Positions 43,276 through 52,856 of a stretch of 57,940 bases of DNA are shown here, in pieces. The stretch comes from Chloroflexota bacterium (lineage in GTDB: Bacteria; Chloroflexota; Anaerolineae; Promineifilales; Promineifilaceae). Under the pieces are notes generated by a model. The model did not search any database and was not told the DNA's origin. It worked only from the letters and a program-made list of their open reading frames with translations. Each line of letters begins with the position of its first letter. Position 1 is the first letter of the stretch. The stretch spans positions 1 to 57,940 of the forward strand of contig JAJRYT010000128.1 in NCBI GenBank assembly GCA_024275635.1, read 5' to 3'. Made by a program: the position numbers and the translations under genes.

Positions 43276-43797
43276 CTACCAGCCTTCGACGAATTGCACC
43301 CATTCTTGATGATGCTGTAGATGATGACTGAACCGGTAGACGGCCGTTGGGCTTGGCTCAACAGGCAGGCGGTGTAAAAGCATATTGGCTTCTTCCGGTC
43401 GTTTCCCCCCCTTTTTACGGTTACATGACGGGCAAGCAGCTACCAGATTTTGCCAGGAATGGCCGCCGCCCTGACGACGGGGAACAACATGGTCAATCGT
43501 CATAAATCGAACCCGACGACCACAATATTGACAGGTATAATTGTCGCGGCGCAGCACTTCCCGTTTAGACAGAGCTACACGAGGCCGCGGACGCCTAATC
43601 ATATAGCCCAATTTAATAACCGAGGGGGCTTCAAATTCGGCCGTACTGCTGCGAATAACGCCACGGCCGTTTAAGACGATTTCTGCCTTACCGGATAGAA
43701 TGAGAGACAGTGCCCGTTTAATATTGCAAACGTGTAACGGTTCAAAGTTCACGTTGAGAATGAGCACTGGTTCATTCAAAATGCCATTCTTTACCAT
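43276..43797 (-). CDS. HNH endonuclease with zinc ribbon
   Basis: A 173-residue protein from ATG 43797 (the frame is open to 43869). Two CxxC pairs (CQYC and CPSC) bind the structural zinc. The HNH core runs TIDHVVPRRQGGGHSWQNLV, with DH as the catalytic pair, and ends CNRKKGG. The N-terminal part begins ILNEPVLILNVNFEPLHVCN, as in the common solitary HNH family (McrA-like/HNHc) of Chloroflexota and Cyanobacteria, whose role is unknown. The longer start at 43869 would overlap the start codon of the divergent nif3-like gene, so I prefer 43797. Confidence 0.82.
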   Translation of the reverse strand: MVKNGILNEPVLILNVNFEPLHVCNIKRALSLILSGKAEIVLNGRGVIRSSTAEFEAPSVIKLGYMIRRPRPRVALSKREVLRRDNYTCQYCGRRVRFMTIDHVVPRRQGGGHSWQNLVAACPSCNRKKGGKRPEEANMLLHRLPVEPSPTAVYRFSHHLQHHQEWVQFVEGW

Positions 43798-43867
43798 GCC
43801 GTCGCAGTATACCTGAGGATACGCAAAATCGTCAATCCTCTGGCAGCCATAATAACCAAAATTTAAC

Positions 43868-44623
43868 ATGAAACGAGATAAACTTAGCGCCTACCTGGAT
43901 AACTACTTGCGCATTGCCGACATCAAGGATTATGGGCCGCAGGGCTTACAAGTCGAGTCGGCCAATAATGAGATTAAGCGAATTGCGTTGGCTGTGGATA
44001 CGGCTCCGGCCGTGATTGCCGCCGCCGCCGCCTGGAATGCCGATATGCTCCTGGTGCATCATGGCGTGTTGTGGCGTACAGTTGAGCGCATAGCCGGGCC
44101 GTTAGGGGAGCGCGTCCGGCTTTTGCTTGGGCACGGCATCAATTTGTATGCGGCCCACCTCCCCCTGGACGCGCACCAGGAAGTAGGCAACAATGCGGAA
44201 TTGGCCCGCATGTTTGGCGTGGCCGTGGCCGATTGGTGGGGGACGCCGACCGGCGTGCCGCTGGGCGTTATCGGGCCTGTTGCCGGTTCTCCTACGTTGG
44301 AATATTTGGTAAATCAAATCGAACAGCAGTTGAATAATAAAGCCCGTGTGTTAGCAAATGGCCCCAGCCGTGTGGATACAATGGCTATCATGTCTGGCTT
44401 TGGCGCCGATAATATTGCCGAAGTTAAGGCGTTGGGCGCCGATACATATTTGACTGGCGAAACATCTCATGCTAACTATTGGGCGGCAGACGATCATGGA
44501 TTGAATGTGATTTATGCCGGACATTACGCTACAGAAACAGTTGGCGTTCAGGCGTTAGGCCGGCATTTGGCCAACAAGTTTAGTTTGGAAGTTAAATTCT
44601 TCGATTTTCCCACTGGAATGTAA
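43868..44623 (+). CDS. Nif3-like dinuclear metal center protein
   Basis: A 251-residue member of the NIF3/YbgI family, annotated in others as GTP cyclohydrolase I type 2 homologue. The dimetal site residues are in LLVHHGVLW, YAAHLPLDAHQEVGNN, and near the C-terminus GETSHANYWAADDHGL and YAGHYATE. The GTP cyclohydrolase role is disputed for the family. It starts with ATG and no Shine-Dalgarno, 70 bases from the divergent HNH start. The kbl gene follows after 13 bases and is probably co-transcribed. Confidence 0.88.
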   Translation: MKRDKLSAYLDNYLRIADIKDYGPQGLQVESANNEIKRIALAVDTAPAVIAAAAAWNADMLLVHHGVLWRTVERIAGPLGERVRLLLGHGINLYAAHLPLDAHQEVGNNAELARMFGVAVADWWGTPTGVPLGVIGPVAGSPTLEYLVNQIEQQLNNKARVLANGPSRVDTMAIMSGFGADNIAEVKALGADTYLTGETSHANYWAADDHGLNVIYAGHYATETVGVQALGRHLANKFSLEVKFFDFPTGM

Positions 44624-44636
44624 AAAAGGATAGAAA

Positions 44637-45818
44637 ATGAGTAACAATAGAACTGACTGGATTGAAAATGAGATAGCTGGTTTGAAGGAAGCGGGGTTGT
44701 TTAATGTCATTCGGACGATTGATTCCCCGATGGGCGCCTGGGTGAGGATTGACGGCCGTTCCCTCCTCAACTTCTGCGCCAATAATTACTTAGGGCTGGC
44801 CAATCATCCCCGGCTGCTAGCGGCAACTAAAAAAGCAGTGGATGAGTATGGCGTTGGGCCGGGTGCGGTACGTACCATTGCCGGCACAATGTCGCTGCAT
44901 ATTGCGCTGGAACGCCGCTTGGCGGAATTTAAGCAGGCGGAGGCATGTATTACCTTCCAAAGCGGTTTTACGGCCAATTTAGCCACCATTCCAGCGCTGG
45001 TGGGCAAGGCAGACGTGATTTTCTCGGACGAACTGAACCATGCCAGCATTATTGATGGCTGTCGTCTAAGCCGGGCCAGGGTTGTGCGTTATGCCCACAA
45101 TGATGTGGATGATTTGCGCCGCCAGATTGAAGCCACGACGGAATACGGCCGTCGCCTCATCGTCACCGACGGCGTCTTCAGCATGGATGGCGATATTGCA
45201 CCGCTGGACAAAATCTGCGACATCGCCAACGCGTATGACATTGTGTTGATGGTAGATGACGCCCATGGCGAAGGTGTTCTGGGGAATGGCGGACGCGGCA
45301 TCGTTGACCATTTTGGCCTGCATGGGAAAGTGGATGTGGAAGTAGGTACGCTGAGTAAAGCCTTTGGCGTAATGGGCGGGTTAGTTGCCGGTAAACAAGT
45401 AATTGTGGATTGGCTGCGGCAGCGAGGACGGCCGTTCCTCTTCTCCAGCGCCATGACCGTGCCCGACGCCGCCGCCTGCCTGGAAGCTGTCAACATTCTA
45501 CAGGAATCCACCGAACTGGTGGACAGACTTTGGGCTAATGGCAACCTTTTTAAGAAAGAAATGAAAAATTTAGGCTTCGATACCGGCTCCTCCCAAACCC
45601 CCATCGTTCCTGTCATGCTGGGTGAAGCGCCCCTGGCACAAAAATTCAGCCGGCGTTTGTTTGAAGAGGGCGTCTTTGCCATGGCTATTGGCTTCCCCAC
45701 TGTCCCTCGTGGTAAAGCGCGGATCCGGGTCATGAACTCAGCCGCTCACAGCCACAGCGACCTGGAAACCGCCCTCGATACCTTTGGTCGCGTTGGTAAA
45801 GAGCTAGGCGTCATTTAG
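44637..45818 (+). CDS. kbl: Glycine C-acetyltransferase/8-amino-7-oxononanoate synthase family
   Basis: A 393-residue PLP enzyme of the alpha-oxoamine synthase family. The PLP lysine is in [13 protein letters not shown] (about residue 244), the aspartate in [11 protein letters not shown] (about 208), and [11 protein letters not shown] and [11 protein letters not shown] mark the substrate site. The family contains KBL (2-amino-3-ketobutyrate CoA ligase, threonine breakdown) and BioF (biotin); KBL is favoured by length and the N-terminal [12 protein letters not shown], but no threonine dehydrogenase or bio gene is nearby. AAAGGA lies six bases before the ATG. A strong terminator follows. Confidence 0.82.
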   Translation: MSNNRTDWIENEIAGLKEAGLFNVIRTIDSPMGAWVRIDGRSLLNFCANNYLGLANHPRLLAATKKAVDEYGVGPGAVRTIAGTMSLHIALERRLAEFKQAEACITFQSGFTANLATIPALVGKADVIFSDELNHASIIDGCRLSRARVVRYAHNDVDDLRRQIEATTEYGRRLIVTDGVFSMDGDIAPLDKICDIANAYDIVLMVDDAHGEGVLGNGGRGIVDHFGLHGKVDVEVGTLSKAFGVMGGLVAGKQVIVDWLRQRGRPFLFSSAMTVPDAAACLEAVNILQESTELVDRLWANGNLFKKEMKNLGFDTGSSQTPIVPVMLGEAPLAQKFSRRLFEEGVFAMAIGFPTVPRGKARIRVMNSAAHSHSDLETALDTFGRVGKELGVI

Positions 45819-45848
45819 TCACCCTTCATCTACCACACCGCAACATCA

Positions 45849-45888
45849 AAAAAGCTGCTTATGAGGTTTAGCCCTGAAGCAGCTTTTT
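45849..45888 (+). terminator. Intrinsic terminator after kbl
   Basis: AAAAAGCTGCTT and AAGCAGCTTTTT form a 12-bp stem with a 16-base loop, followed by GATTTTTG. Confidence 0.85.
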
Positions 45889-45970
45889 GATTTTTGTAAA
45901 GACGATTTCCGCATAAATAGCGGCGCCCGCACACATTGACATCAACCACGCAAATGATGATAGATGCCAC

Positions 45971-46034
45971 TCCCCACTTTAACTTTAGTCACTTGAGCCA
46001 CTTTAGCCACTTTAGCCACTTCCTTCTTGCGGTT
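45971..46034. repeat. ACTTTAGCC word repeat
   Basis: Tandem variants of CACTTTAGCCACTTTAGTC, ending in CTTGCGGTTTACC. The block starts eight bases beyond the stop codon of the leftward hypothetical gene at 46042. The same words and ending (CTTGCGATTTACC) recur at the rnd stop, 48633-48682. Confidence 0.65.
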
Positions 46035-46041
46035 TACCATG

Positions 46042-46416
46042 CTACGCTATGCCTAATTTTATATCCAAAGCGCTCAAAAAAGATTGTCGCAGCGTGTGGC
46101 TTGTGAGTAACTTCTGGAAGAAAGCTGGATAATTGACTCCAATATCAACCCCCTTAATAACATCCTCCACAACTTTGGGCAGCCATTGATTATCGGACTC
46201 GGTTAACGGGGGAGAATCCCAACGCGAATGGGGCATCAGTGCCAGGAATTGGTCGCCGGCATCAGGCCAAACATTCAACTGGATTAATTTATGCCGTAGT
46301 GTGACAATCCCTTCATCAGGCAATGTTATTTTTTCCTGTCGGTCACGTGTAGGTATAAGTGCTGTTTCCATTTCCGCACCACGTCGTAGTATTCTCAAAC
46401 GAAAACGTCCTGACAT
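46042..46416 (-). CDS. Hypothetical protein
   Basis: I do not recognise this protein, about 124 residues from ATG 46416 (the frame is open to 46452; GTG 46431 is another candidate start). It is soluble, with no signal peptide. The N-terminal third is basic and beta-like (RFRLRILRRGAE); the C-terminal half is helical, with VGVNYPAFFQKLL-type aromatic and leucine positions and the end LRQSFLSALDIKL. It stands alone between a word-repeat block and a 700-base gap. It could be a remnant of a longer gene. Confidence 0.45.
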   Translation of the reverse strand: MSGRFRLRILRRGAEMETALIPTRDRQEKITLPDEGIVTLRHKLIQLNVWPDAGDQFLALMPHSRWDSPPLTESDNQWLPKVVEDVIKGVDIGVNYPAFFQKLLTSHTLRQSFLSALDIKLGIA

Positions 46417-46452
46417 TAATTTCTTTTGCACCGTTCCTCTGGAGAAATCCAA

Positions 46453-47168
46453 AATCGCTAGATTCTAGTACCGCAACTTTATGATTCGAGTTTTTAGAAA
46501 GTCAGGGTATTAGCAACAAAACAACCTTCTAAACTTCTAATATAACAAAACACAACCTGGTTCGTAGATAGGATGTTTGTGCCAGTTAAATGTTGCGGTT
46601 CACGTATAGCATAGTGGTTCCGTTAAAGTGGAAGCTAATCAATGAACAGAGTAAGACGTTTACGATAAGGTAGAATGGTCCTTCAAAATGTTATTATTTT
46701 TAGTAGCTCATCACCCAAAATTGATAGATGGGGCGCTAACAAAGGTCTACATTAGTTGCACACGAGTCGAACATCCATTTCTATCAACTTTATGATAATT
46801 TTATAGGTCACTGGCGAACTGACATACAGGAGCTTAGTACTGGTGTAAAGCAGTTAACACTTTTATACTAGATTTGCTTACTTTATGTTTAGTGCCTTCG
46901 TAATGAAGTTTTTGTTTTGTGTATAAGAATTTCTGACACGAATTGCACGAATTACACGAATGGGGGTCGTTTTAATCCGTGTGATTCATGTAATTCGCGT
47001 CGGAGTCTTTTCTGGCTTGTCCAGGTTAGGAATGGGCAGCAAATAATCTACGTAACTGAGATTGGGGACTGGACCGATCTCCGAATTCCAGCCTCATGTA
47101 AATTATTCGATTCTCGATCTTTAGCGACTGTTTTTTGCGGTACTGCGTTTTTTTGGTTTGATACTGGT
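46453..47168. other. A+T-rich gap without a recognisable gene
   Basis: Roughly 700 bases with stops in all frames except a 91-codon frame (46917-47192) that runs through a word repeat and overlaps the beta-CASP gene end. TTGATAGA (46719-46726 region) has an inverse copy near 46787. The only clear structure is the CACGAATT repeat at 46936-47001. I see no promoter or RNA that I can name. It may be a decayed gene region. Confidence 0.5.
46936..47001. repeat. CACGAATT word repeat with inverted copies
   Basis: ACACGAATTGCACGAATTAC words are followed after GGGGGTCG by CGTGTGATTCATGTAATTCG, an approximate inverse copy. It lies about 170 bases beyond the 3' end of the leftward beta-CASP gene. Confidence 0.65.
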
Positions 47169-48578
47169 TTAGACGGTAAAGTGCTGGCCTAATTCGGGTA
47201 CATGTACATTTTTGAGGCCCTGCTCTTTGCCCAGCGCTTCAGCGAAGGCTAAGGAGGCTTCTTCTTCGCCATGGACGATGAAGGTTTGGGACGGCCGTTT
47301 CTTGAAATGCCCTGTCCATTCTAGCAGCTCGCTGCGGTCGGCATGGGCGCTGAAGCCATTGATCGTCGCCACTTCAGCCTTCAACTGGTATTCCTCCCCA
47401 AAAATCTTCACTTTTGGCTGGCGTTCAACTATCCGTCGTCCCAACGTATTGGGAGCTTGCCAGCCAACGATGAGGATCGTATTGCGCGGGTCTTCGATAT
47501 TATTTTTCAGGTGATGCAAAATGCGGCCGGCCTCGGCCATGCCGCTGGCGCTGATAATGACAGCCGGCATCCGCAAAAAATTCAGCTCCTTTGACTGCGC
47601 TGTGCTGCGTGTGTAATACATCATGTCAAAACCAAATGGGTCATTATGCCGGTCTTCCAGAAGGAATTGAGCCACTTCTTCATCATAGGCTTCAGGGTGC
47701 AGCCGGTAAATGCCGGTGGCGTCAATCGCCAGCGGGCTGTCCACGTAAACGGGTAAATCGGGCGAAATATCACGCGATTCTACCAGTTTGTGCAGCCGGT
47801 AGACGAGTTCTTGGGTACGGCCGACAGCAAACGCGGGCACAATGACCTTGCCATCACGCCGACAGGTGTTGTTGATGATGGTTTCCAATTTTTTGCTGGC
47901 TTCATCCATGGGGGCGTGTTCACGGTTGCCATAAGTGCTTTCGACAATGAGGACATCGGCTTCGTTAATGAAGGTGGGATCGCGCAAAATGGGCCGATCG
48001 GGACGACCGAGATCGCCGCTAAAGACGAGCCGCGTATGTTTGTTTGCTTCTTCATCTTCAATATCCAGCACGGCAATGGCTGACCCCAGAATATGTCCGG
48101 CATCATAGAAGGTGAGGGTAACGCCGGGCATGATAGTGTACGGCCGTTCATACCCCACGCCAATAAAATACTTCAAACTTTCAACCACATCCTCCATGCT
48201 GTAAAGCGGTTCTATCGGCGGTAAGTTTTGGCGTTGGCGCTTTTTGTTCAAAAATTCGGTGTCATAATGTTGAATTTTGGCGCTGTCACGCAGCATAATG
48301 GCGCATAAATCACGGGTCGCATAGGTAGCAAAAATATCACCGGTAAACCCACTCTTCACCAAGTTGGGGACGTTGCCACTGTGATCAATGTGGGCGTGAG
48401 ACAACACCAGCACATCTACTTCAGACGCATCAAACGGCAGATTTTGGTTCCGTTCGTAGCTGGCTTTGCGTGAACCCTGGTACAAACCACAATCTAGCAG
48501 GATTTTACGGCCGTTTATGCTAACCAAATGCTGTGAACCGGTAACTGTGCGGGCCGCCCCATGAAACTGAATTTGCAT
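47169..48578 (-). CDS. Beta-CASP RNA nuclease, CPSF73/YSH1-like
   Basis: A 469-residue metallo-beta-lactamase/beta-CASP protein. SHAHIDHSG at residues 60-68 is motif 2. GDLGRPDRPILRDP, the beta-CASP domain with VPAFAVGRTQELVYRLH, GMAEAGRILHHL, FSAHADRSELL and FIVHGEEEA follow in order, as in bacterial homologues of the eukaryotic mRNA 3'-end nuclease CPSF73. A role in RNA processing is expected, separate from RNase J (rnj at 14107). GAGGATGTT lies just before the ATG. The rnd gene is 61 bases upstream on the same strand, so they may share a transcript. Confidence 0.92.
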   Translation of the reverse strand: MQIQFHGAARTVTGSQHLVSINGRKILLDCGLYQGSRKASYERNQNLPFDASEVDVLVLSHAHIDHSGNVPNLVKSGFTGDIFATYATRDLCAIMLRDSAKIQHYDTEFLNKKRQRQNLPPIEPLYSMEDVVESLKYFIGVGYERPYTIMPGVTLTFYDAGHILGSAIAVLDIEDEEANKHTRLVFSGDLGRPDRPILRDPTFINEADVLIVESTYGNREHAPMDEASKKLETIINNTCRRDGKVIVPAFAVGRTQELVYRLHKLVESRDISPDLPVYVDSPLAIDATGIYRLHPEAYDEEVAQFLLEDRHNDPFGFDMMYYTRSTAQSKELNFLRMPAVIISASGMAEAGRILHHLKNNIEDPRNTILIVGWQAPNTLGRRIVERQPKVKIFGEEYQLKAEVATINGFSAHADRSELLEWTGHFKKRPSQTFIVHGEEEASLAFAEALGKEQGLKNVHVPELGQHFTV

Positions 48579-48632
48579 AACATCCTCTTTTGAAGGTTAA
48601 AAGCCCCAAAAGCTGCGCTTTCACCTACAAAC

Positions 48633-48682
48633 TTTCATTTTAGTCACTTCTTACTTTAGTCACTTCTCGCTTGCGATTTACC
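48633..48682. repeat. AGTCACTT word repeat at the rnd stop codon
   Basis: TTTTAGTCACTTCTTACTTT and a second TAGTCACTTCTCGCTTGCG carry the rnd stop codon. The run ends CTTGCGATTTACC, close to the ending of the repeat at 45971-46034. Confidence 0.6.
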
Positions 48683-49806
48683 GCGCCATGTAAAACGTCC
48701 AATATTTCCTGACCATAGGCCTGTAAACGCCACTTGCCTACAGAATCCACATGCGCTAGATCATCCGGGGTGTGTGGGTTTTGTTCCGCAATGTCCCAAA
48801 GCGTGTGGCGGCTGATGATCACATCCGATTCAACCCCGCGTTTCCGCGCCCGGGTTTTACGCCATTGGTGTAATTTTTCATAACGATTAAGGGCCTGGTC
48901 AGACGGCCGTTTCACTCGTTTTGGCCGTTTCGGCGGCGACGCATGTTTACCCGCTGCAATCACTTCCAAAATTCGATCCCCATACCGTCTGATTTGCCCC
49001 CATGTCATGCCATGTACGCGATTCAACTGATTAAAACTGCGCGGCGCATCCTGGGCCAATTGGAGCAGCGTTTTGTTACTTAACACCTTAAAAAGCGGCA
49101 AATTGCGCCGCCGCGCTTCCTGGTCCCGATAAATATTAAGCACTTTCAGAATCGCCTGCTGCGGTCTGGTCAAATCACTAGCGCCATTGATCGACCAAAA
49201 GCTGTCGGGATTAAAATGGTGGTTGTTTGGCGTCACTTGCGTTTGCTCGGCAAATATTTCATGGGCCTCTTCCAGGCAGTTTGCTTCCTGTAGTTCCGCA
49301 GCAAAATGATCGCGCAAACGAAATAAAAAGTGGGTGTCATGTTGGGCGTAGATGAGTTGGTCGGGGGAAAGCGGCCGTTTACACCAATTCGACTTTTGAT
49401 ACCGTTTATTCAACTTGACCTGGTACAACAATTCCAACAGGTTCGCTAAACCATACCGTTCGTACCCCAAAATACGGGCCGCCCACATGGTATCGAATAG
49501 ATTATTTAACGTCCAACCATATTCCCGTTTCAATAAAAGAAGGTCATACTCTGCCGCGTGGAACACCTTTTCAACTGCCGGATTAGCAATGATCACGCCC
49601 AGGCCGTCCAAATCCAACTCTTTTACCGGGTCAATAATATAATCCTGGGAAATGGTCGAAATCTGGATCAGGCACACCCGTTCCCGGTAAGCGTACATGC
49701 TATTCGCTTCCAAATCGATAGCCAGACGCGGCTCCCGTTGCAGGTTTTCTAAACAAGCTTGCCAGGCGTGTGGTGTCTCGACTAGTTGATAGGGTGGCAA
49801 GTTCAC
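48640..49806 (-). CDS. rnd: Ribonuclease D (3'-5' exonuclease with two HRDC domains)
   Basis: A 388-residue RNase D. The DEDD exonuclease has LAIDLEANSMYAY (D31, E33), VFHAAEYDLLLLKREYG, and the tyrosine/aspartate motif YAQHDTHFLFRLRDH. Two HRDC domains follow (about 215-290 and 305-380). It trims tRNA and other small-RNA 3' ends. It starts at GTG with CGGAGA upstream. The last ten residues (KREVTKVRSD) and the stop codon are written by an AGTCACTT word repeat, so the natural C-terminus may once have been different. Confidence 0.9.
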   Translation of the reverse strand: MNLPPYQLVETPHAWQACLENLQREPRLAIDLEANSMYAYRERVCLIQISTISQDYIIDPVKELDLDGLGVIIANPAVEKVFHAAEYDLLLLKREYGWTLNNLFDTMWAARILGYERYGLANLLELLYQVKLNKRYQKSNWCKRPLSPDQLIYAQHDTHFLFRLRDHFAAELQEANCLEEAHEIFAEQTQVTPNNHHFNPDSFWSINGASDLTRPQQAILKVLNIYRDQEARRRNLPLFKVLSNKTLLQLAQDAPRSFNQLNRVHGMTWGQIRRYGDRILEVIAAGKHASPPKRPKRVKRPSDQALNRYEKLHQWRKTRARKRGVESDVIISRHTLWDIAEQNPHTPDDLAHVDSVGKWRLQAYGQEILDVLHGAVNRKREVTKVRSD

Positions 49807-49900
49807 AAAATGTCTCCGCTGCTATGAAATTCCGATTGATTTCCGATATTTCTCGCTATTATACCATTTATTAGGATCGAGAATTGAATGATTTACAAGA

Positions 49901-49945
49901 GACGGGAGATTAGAGATTAGCCCAGTCTCCAATCTCTAGTTTCCA
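49901..49945. repeat. GAGATTAGAGATT word repeat with inverted copy
   Basis: GGAGATTAGAGATTAG is followed by CCAGTCTCCAATCTCTAG, an imperfect inverse. It lies about 45 bases past the stop of the leftward epimerase gene. Confidence 0.5.
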
Positions 49946-49988
49946 ACTCGGTTCCGTAAGTTATTTAATACCCATTTTTCCCCTAACG

Positions 49989-50939
49989 CTAGCTCTTACT
50001 CACATACCAATCCCAGAACGCTTTCACGCCTGCTTCAACCGACACCTTGGGATCGTACCCCAGCAAACGGCGGGCTTTGCCAATATCGGCTTCATTACGA
50101 ATGAAATCGGCCGCCGGTTTGGGTTTGGGGATGAGATTGGCTTTGCGTCCGGCCAACGTTTCAATCATCTCCACGAAGCGTTTGAGCAAAACTGGTTCGC
50201 CGCGCCCCAAATTGATGATTTCGTAGCCTAACGGCTTGTCCAAAGCCAGGACGACGCCATCGGTTGTATCGTCCACGTATGTCCAATCCCGGTACATTTG
50301 TCCATTTTCATACAGGGGGATTTGCCGTCCGGTGGTGACGCTGTCGGCTAACAGATAGGCCATCATGTCGGGACGGCCGTATGGCCCATACACCGTAAAA
50401 AAGCGAATCACCGTGAAATTCATCCCAAACAAGTAATGATACGTGTAGCCCAACATCTCCGCCGCTCGCTTCGCCGCGGCATACGGCTGTAACGGCCGAT
50501 CGCAATGATCCGTCTCCACAAACGGAATGCGCGTCGTATTACCGTAAACAGACGATGTTGAAGCGAAAACGAAATTGCCGACCTTGGTGGCTAACGCCGC
50601 ATCCATCAAACTTTGCGTGCCGTTATAATCCACAGCCACATACAGCGCCGGATATTTGACCGCATTGCGTACCCCTGCTAAAGCGGCTAAATGGGCCACA
50701 GCATCAAACTTCTCCGCTTCAAACAGCGCCATGACTGCGTCACGATCACGAATGTCGGCTTCCACCATCTTGAAATTGGCGTATGCTTTTAACTTTTCGG
50801 CGCGCATCCGCTTCAGCTTCTCTGGGTAAACGACCGAATTAAAGTTGTCAATGCCAACGACATCATCGCCGCGTCGCGCCAATTTTTCGGCCAGATTCAT
50901 GCCTACAAATCCAGCGGCGCCGGTGACTAAGACTTTCAT
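49989..50939 (-). CDS. NAD-dependent nucleotide-sugar epimerase
   Basis: A 316-residue extended short-chain dehydrogenase. The nucleotide loop is TGAAGFVGMNLAE, the serine is in ASTSSVYGNT, and the catalytic pair is in YAAAKRAAEM (YxxxK). VRFFTVYGPYGRPDMM and the C-terminal half resemble UDP-glucuronate 4-epimerases (GalE/CapI type), which provide UDP-galacturonate for surface polysaccharides. The exact substrate is inferred. Start at ATG 50939 with GGGAG five bases ahead, in place of the ATG at 50951. The gene stands downstream of recJ on the same strand, with a word repeat between. Confidence 0.88.
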   Translation of the reverse strand: MKVLVTGAAGFVGMNLAEKLARRGDDVVGIDNFNSVVYPEKLKRMRAEKLKAYANFKMVEADIRDRDAVMALFEAEKFDAVAHLAALAGVRNAVKYPALYVAVDYNGTQSLMDAALATKVGNFVFASTSSVYGNTTRIPFVETDHCDRPLQPYAAAKRAAEMLGYTYHYLFGMNFTVIRFFTVYGPYGRPDMMAYLLADSVTTGRQIPLYENGQMYRDWTYVDDTTDGVVLALDKPLGYEIINLGRGEPVLLKRFVEMIETLAGRKANLIPKPKPAADFIRNEADIGKARRLLGYDPKVSVEAGVKAFWDWYVSKS

Positions 50940-50955
50940 AGTTACTCCCAAAAAT

Positions 50956-51006
50956 GATTAAAGATTAATGATTCGTGACACGTTCTCTAACCATCAATCT
51001 TTAATC
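50956..51006. repeat. GATTAAAGATT inverted word repeat at the recJ stop
   Basis: GATTAAAGATT (50956-50966) and AATCTTTAATC (50996-51006) are perfect inverses. The recJ stop (51001-51003) lies inside the right arm. Confidence 0.65.
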
Positions 51007-52749
51007 GTCACTCATCTTCGCCGGTCGTATGTCCTGCACCATGAGTTGCAAGCTGCGACGGCCGTTCCACTCATTTACGTTCACCGTATATACCAAATCA
51101 ACAAACTGGGGCATATGATTGGCCCAGGCCCCCTGCCGGAAGGCAATCGCCGCCATCTGTTGCGAACTGTAGCCGCCCGCGCCGCTGTTCAGTCTAAGCT
51201 GCAAATGGGAACTATCCTTGCCCACCACCCGATGGCTGGCAACCTCCACATTCCGGCTCATAAAAACCGGCGTGGCGTTGGCATACCCCGTCGGTTCCAA
51301 CTGCGCCAGCGTTTCATGCAGCGCCCAATCAATCTCGGCCAGGTCAATCGCCATGTCCACACTAATCGTTGGCTGCAAATCCAGGCCATCCAGTTTGGCG
51401 GCGGCAATTTCTGTCATACGCCGTTTGAATTCCGGTAAATTCTCGTTGAGAATGGTAAACCCGGCCGCCTGAGCATGGCCGCCATGCCGCGCCAACAAAT
51501 CAGCCACCTCGTCCAGCGCTTCGGTAATGTGAAATTCGGGGATGGAGCGGCAGGAGGCGCGGCTTTCTTCTGCGCCCATCTCCAGAATGATGGCCGGGCG
51601 GTAATGTGTATCGGCCAGGCGGCTGGCAACCAGCCCGACGACGCCGGATAGAAAGTTATCAGCCCCGGCAATGATGATGGGCGCGTCTGTATCTTCTACC
51701 ATGGCTTCGGCCTGGGCGCTGAGATCAGCCGTGAACTGCTGTCGTTTGCGATTCAGGTCATTTAATTTCGCCGCCAGTTGATCGGCCAATAAGCTGTTGT
51801 TGGCCGCCAGCAGGCGGGCGGCGCTGTAGGCGTGGTCAATTCGCCCAGCGGCGTTGATGCGCGGCCCCAGCCCGAAGCCGATGGATTCGGCCGTGAGACT
51901 GCCGCGTTTAAGTTTGGAGACGCGAATGAGGGAAGCTACGCCAGGGCGCTTTGCCTTGTTCAGTTCAGCCAGACCGTTGATGACAAGCTGCCGGTTTTCC
52001 CCAATTAGCGGGGCCAAGTCGGCGACGGTGCCGATGGCAACCAGATCGAGCAGCGCCGTTTCGTCGAAGTTGGCGTGGCCGGGCATGGCTTGGCACAGCG
52101 CCTGGGCCAGTTTGAAGGCGATACCGACTCCGGCCAGCATTTTTTCGGGGTATTGGGAAGACGGCCGTTTCGGGTTCACAATCGCCACCGCCGGCGGCAG
52201 TTCAGGGCCAAGACTGTGATGGTCGGTGATGATCATGTCCAACCCAATCTTGTTGGCATGTTCCACCTCGGCTACGGAGCGGATGCCGCAGTCCACGCTG
52301 ATAACCAGGTCGGCTTCTTTTTTCTCCCTGAGTTTAGTTAACGCTTCTATATTGAGGCCATATCCCTCATCTACCCGGTCGGGGATGTAAGGTTGAACCT
52401 GCTCGCGGCTCATGCCCAATCCGCGCAGCGCTTCCACCAGCAGCACAGTGGACGTGACGCCATCGGCGTCGAAGTCGCCATAAATGATGATGCGCTCGTC
52501 GTTGGCGATGGCTTGCTGGATGCGGGCGACGGCTTTATCCATATCTTGCAGCAAGAAGGGATCGGTTTTTTTCAGGTAACGGCCGTCCAAAAAAGATTGA
52601 ATATCGACCGGTTCCACAATACCCCGGTTATACAAAACCTGGAGCAAGACGGGGGAGATATGGCTGAGTGACTGGCGAATATGAACGGGTACGGCAGGTG
52701 CAATCTGCCACTTGGTTGGACGTAGGCTGTCGGGACGTTGTATAGGCAT
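51001..52749 (-). CDS. recJ: Single-stranded-DNA-specific exonuclease RecJ
   Basis: A 582-residue DHH/DHHA1 exonuclease. Motif I is GDFDADGVTST (91-101), motif II is VDCGIRS, motif III is TDHHSLGP (DHH at 176-178), and DLVAIGTVADLAPL is motif IV. GLGPRINAAGRIDHA and the C-terminal DHHA1 GGHAQAAGFT complete the family set, and an OB-fold follows. It degrades 5'-ended single-stranded DNA in repair and recombination. The length is normal. No strong ribosome site precedes the ATG. A small inverted-repeat element sits just upstream. Confidence 0.95.
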   Translation of the reverse strand: MPIQRPDSLRPTKWQIAPAVPVHIRQSLSHISPVLLQVLYNRGIVEPVDIQSFLDGRYLKKTDPFLLQDMDKAVARIQQAIANDERIIIYGDFDADGVTSTVLLVEALRGLGMSREQVQPYIPDRVDEGYGLNIEALTKLREKKEADLVISVDCGIRSVAEVEHANKIGLDMIITDHHSLGPELPPAVAIVNPKRPSSQYPEKMLAGVGIAFKLAQALCQAMPGHANFDETALLDLVAIGTVADLAPLIGENRQLVINGLAELNKAKRPGVASLIRVSKLKRGSLTAESIGFGLGPRINAAGRIDHAYSAARLLAANNSLLADQLAAKLNDLNRKRQQFTADLSAQAEAMVEDTDAPIIIAGADNFLSGVVGLVASRLADTHYRPAIILEMGAEESRASCRSIPEFHITEALDEVADLLARHGGHAQAAGFTILNENLPEFKRRMTEIAAAKLDGLDLQPTISVDMAIDLAEIDWALHETLAQLEPTGYANATPVFMSRNVEVASHRVVGKDSSHLQLRLNSGAGGYSSQQMAAIAFRQGAWANHMPQFVDLVYTVNVNEWNGRRSLQLMVQDIRPAKMSDD

Positions 52750-52762
52750 TTATTATTCATTA

Positions 52763-52856
52763 CCGGAGTCTGGCGAATCTCAGATTTTTCTCTGGTGCGT
52801 GGGGCGATTTTCATCATTGCCCCACACTGGAAAATGCGAAAGACGCCAGCATCCAG
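52763..52856. mobile_element. 94-bp small inverted-repeat element, copy B
   Basis: Ends CCGGAGTCTGGCG and CGCCAGCATCCAG (10 of 13 pair) match those of copy A at 13938-14032. TTCATTA occurs on both sides (52756-52762 and 52857-52863), a convincing seven-base target duplication. The interior has the hairpin GTGGGGC/GCCCCAC. Located 14 bases from the recJ start. Confidence 0.7.

Noticed and set aside
46917-47192. 91-codon rightward frame
   Set aside because: It is created by the CACGAATT repeat and runs into the 3' end of the beta-CASP gene.
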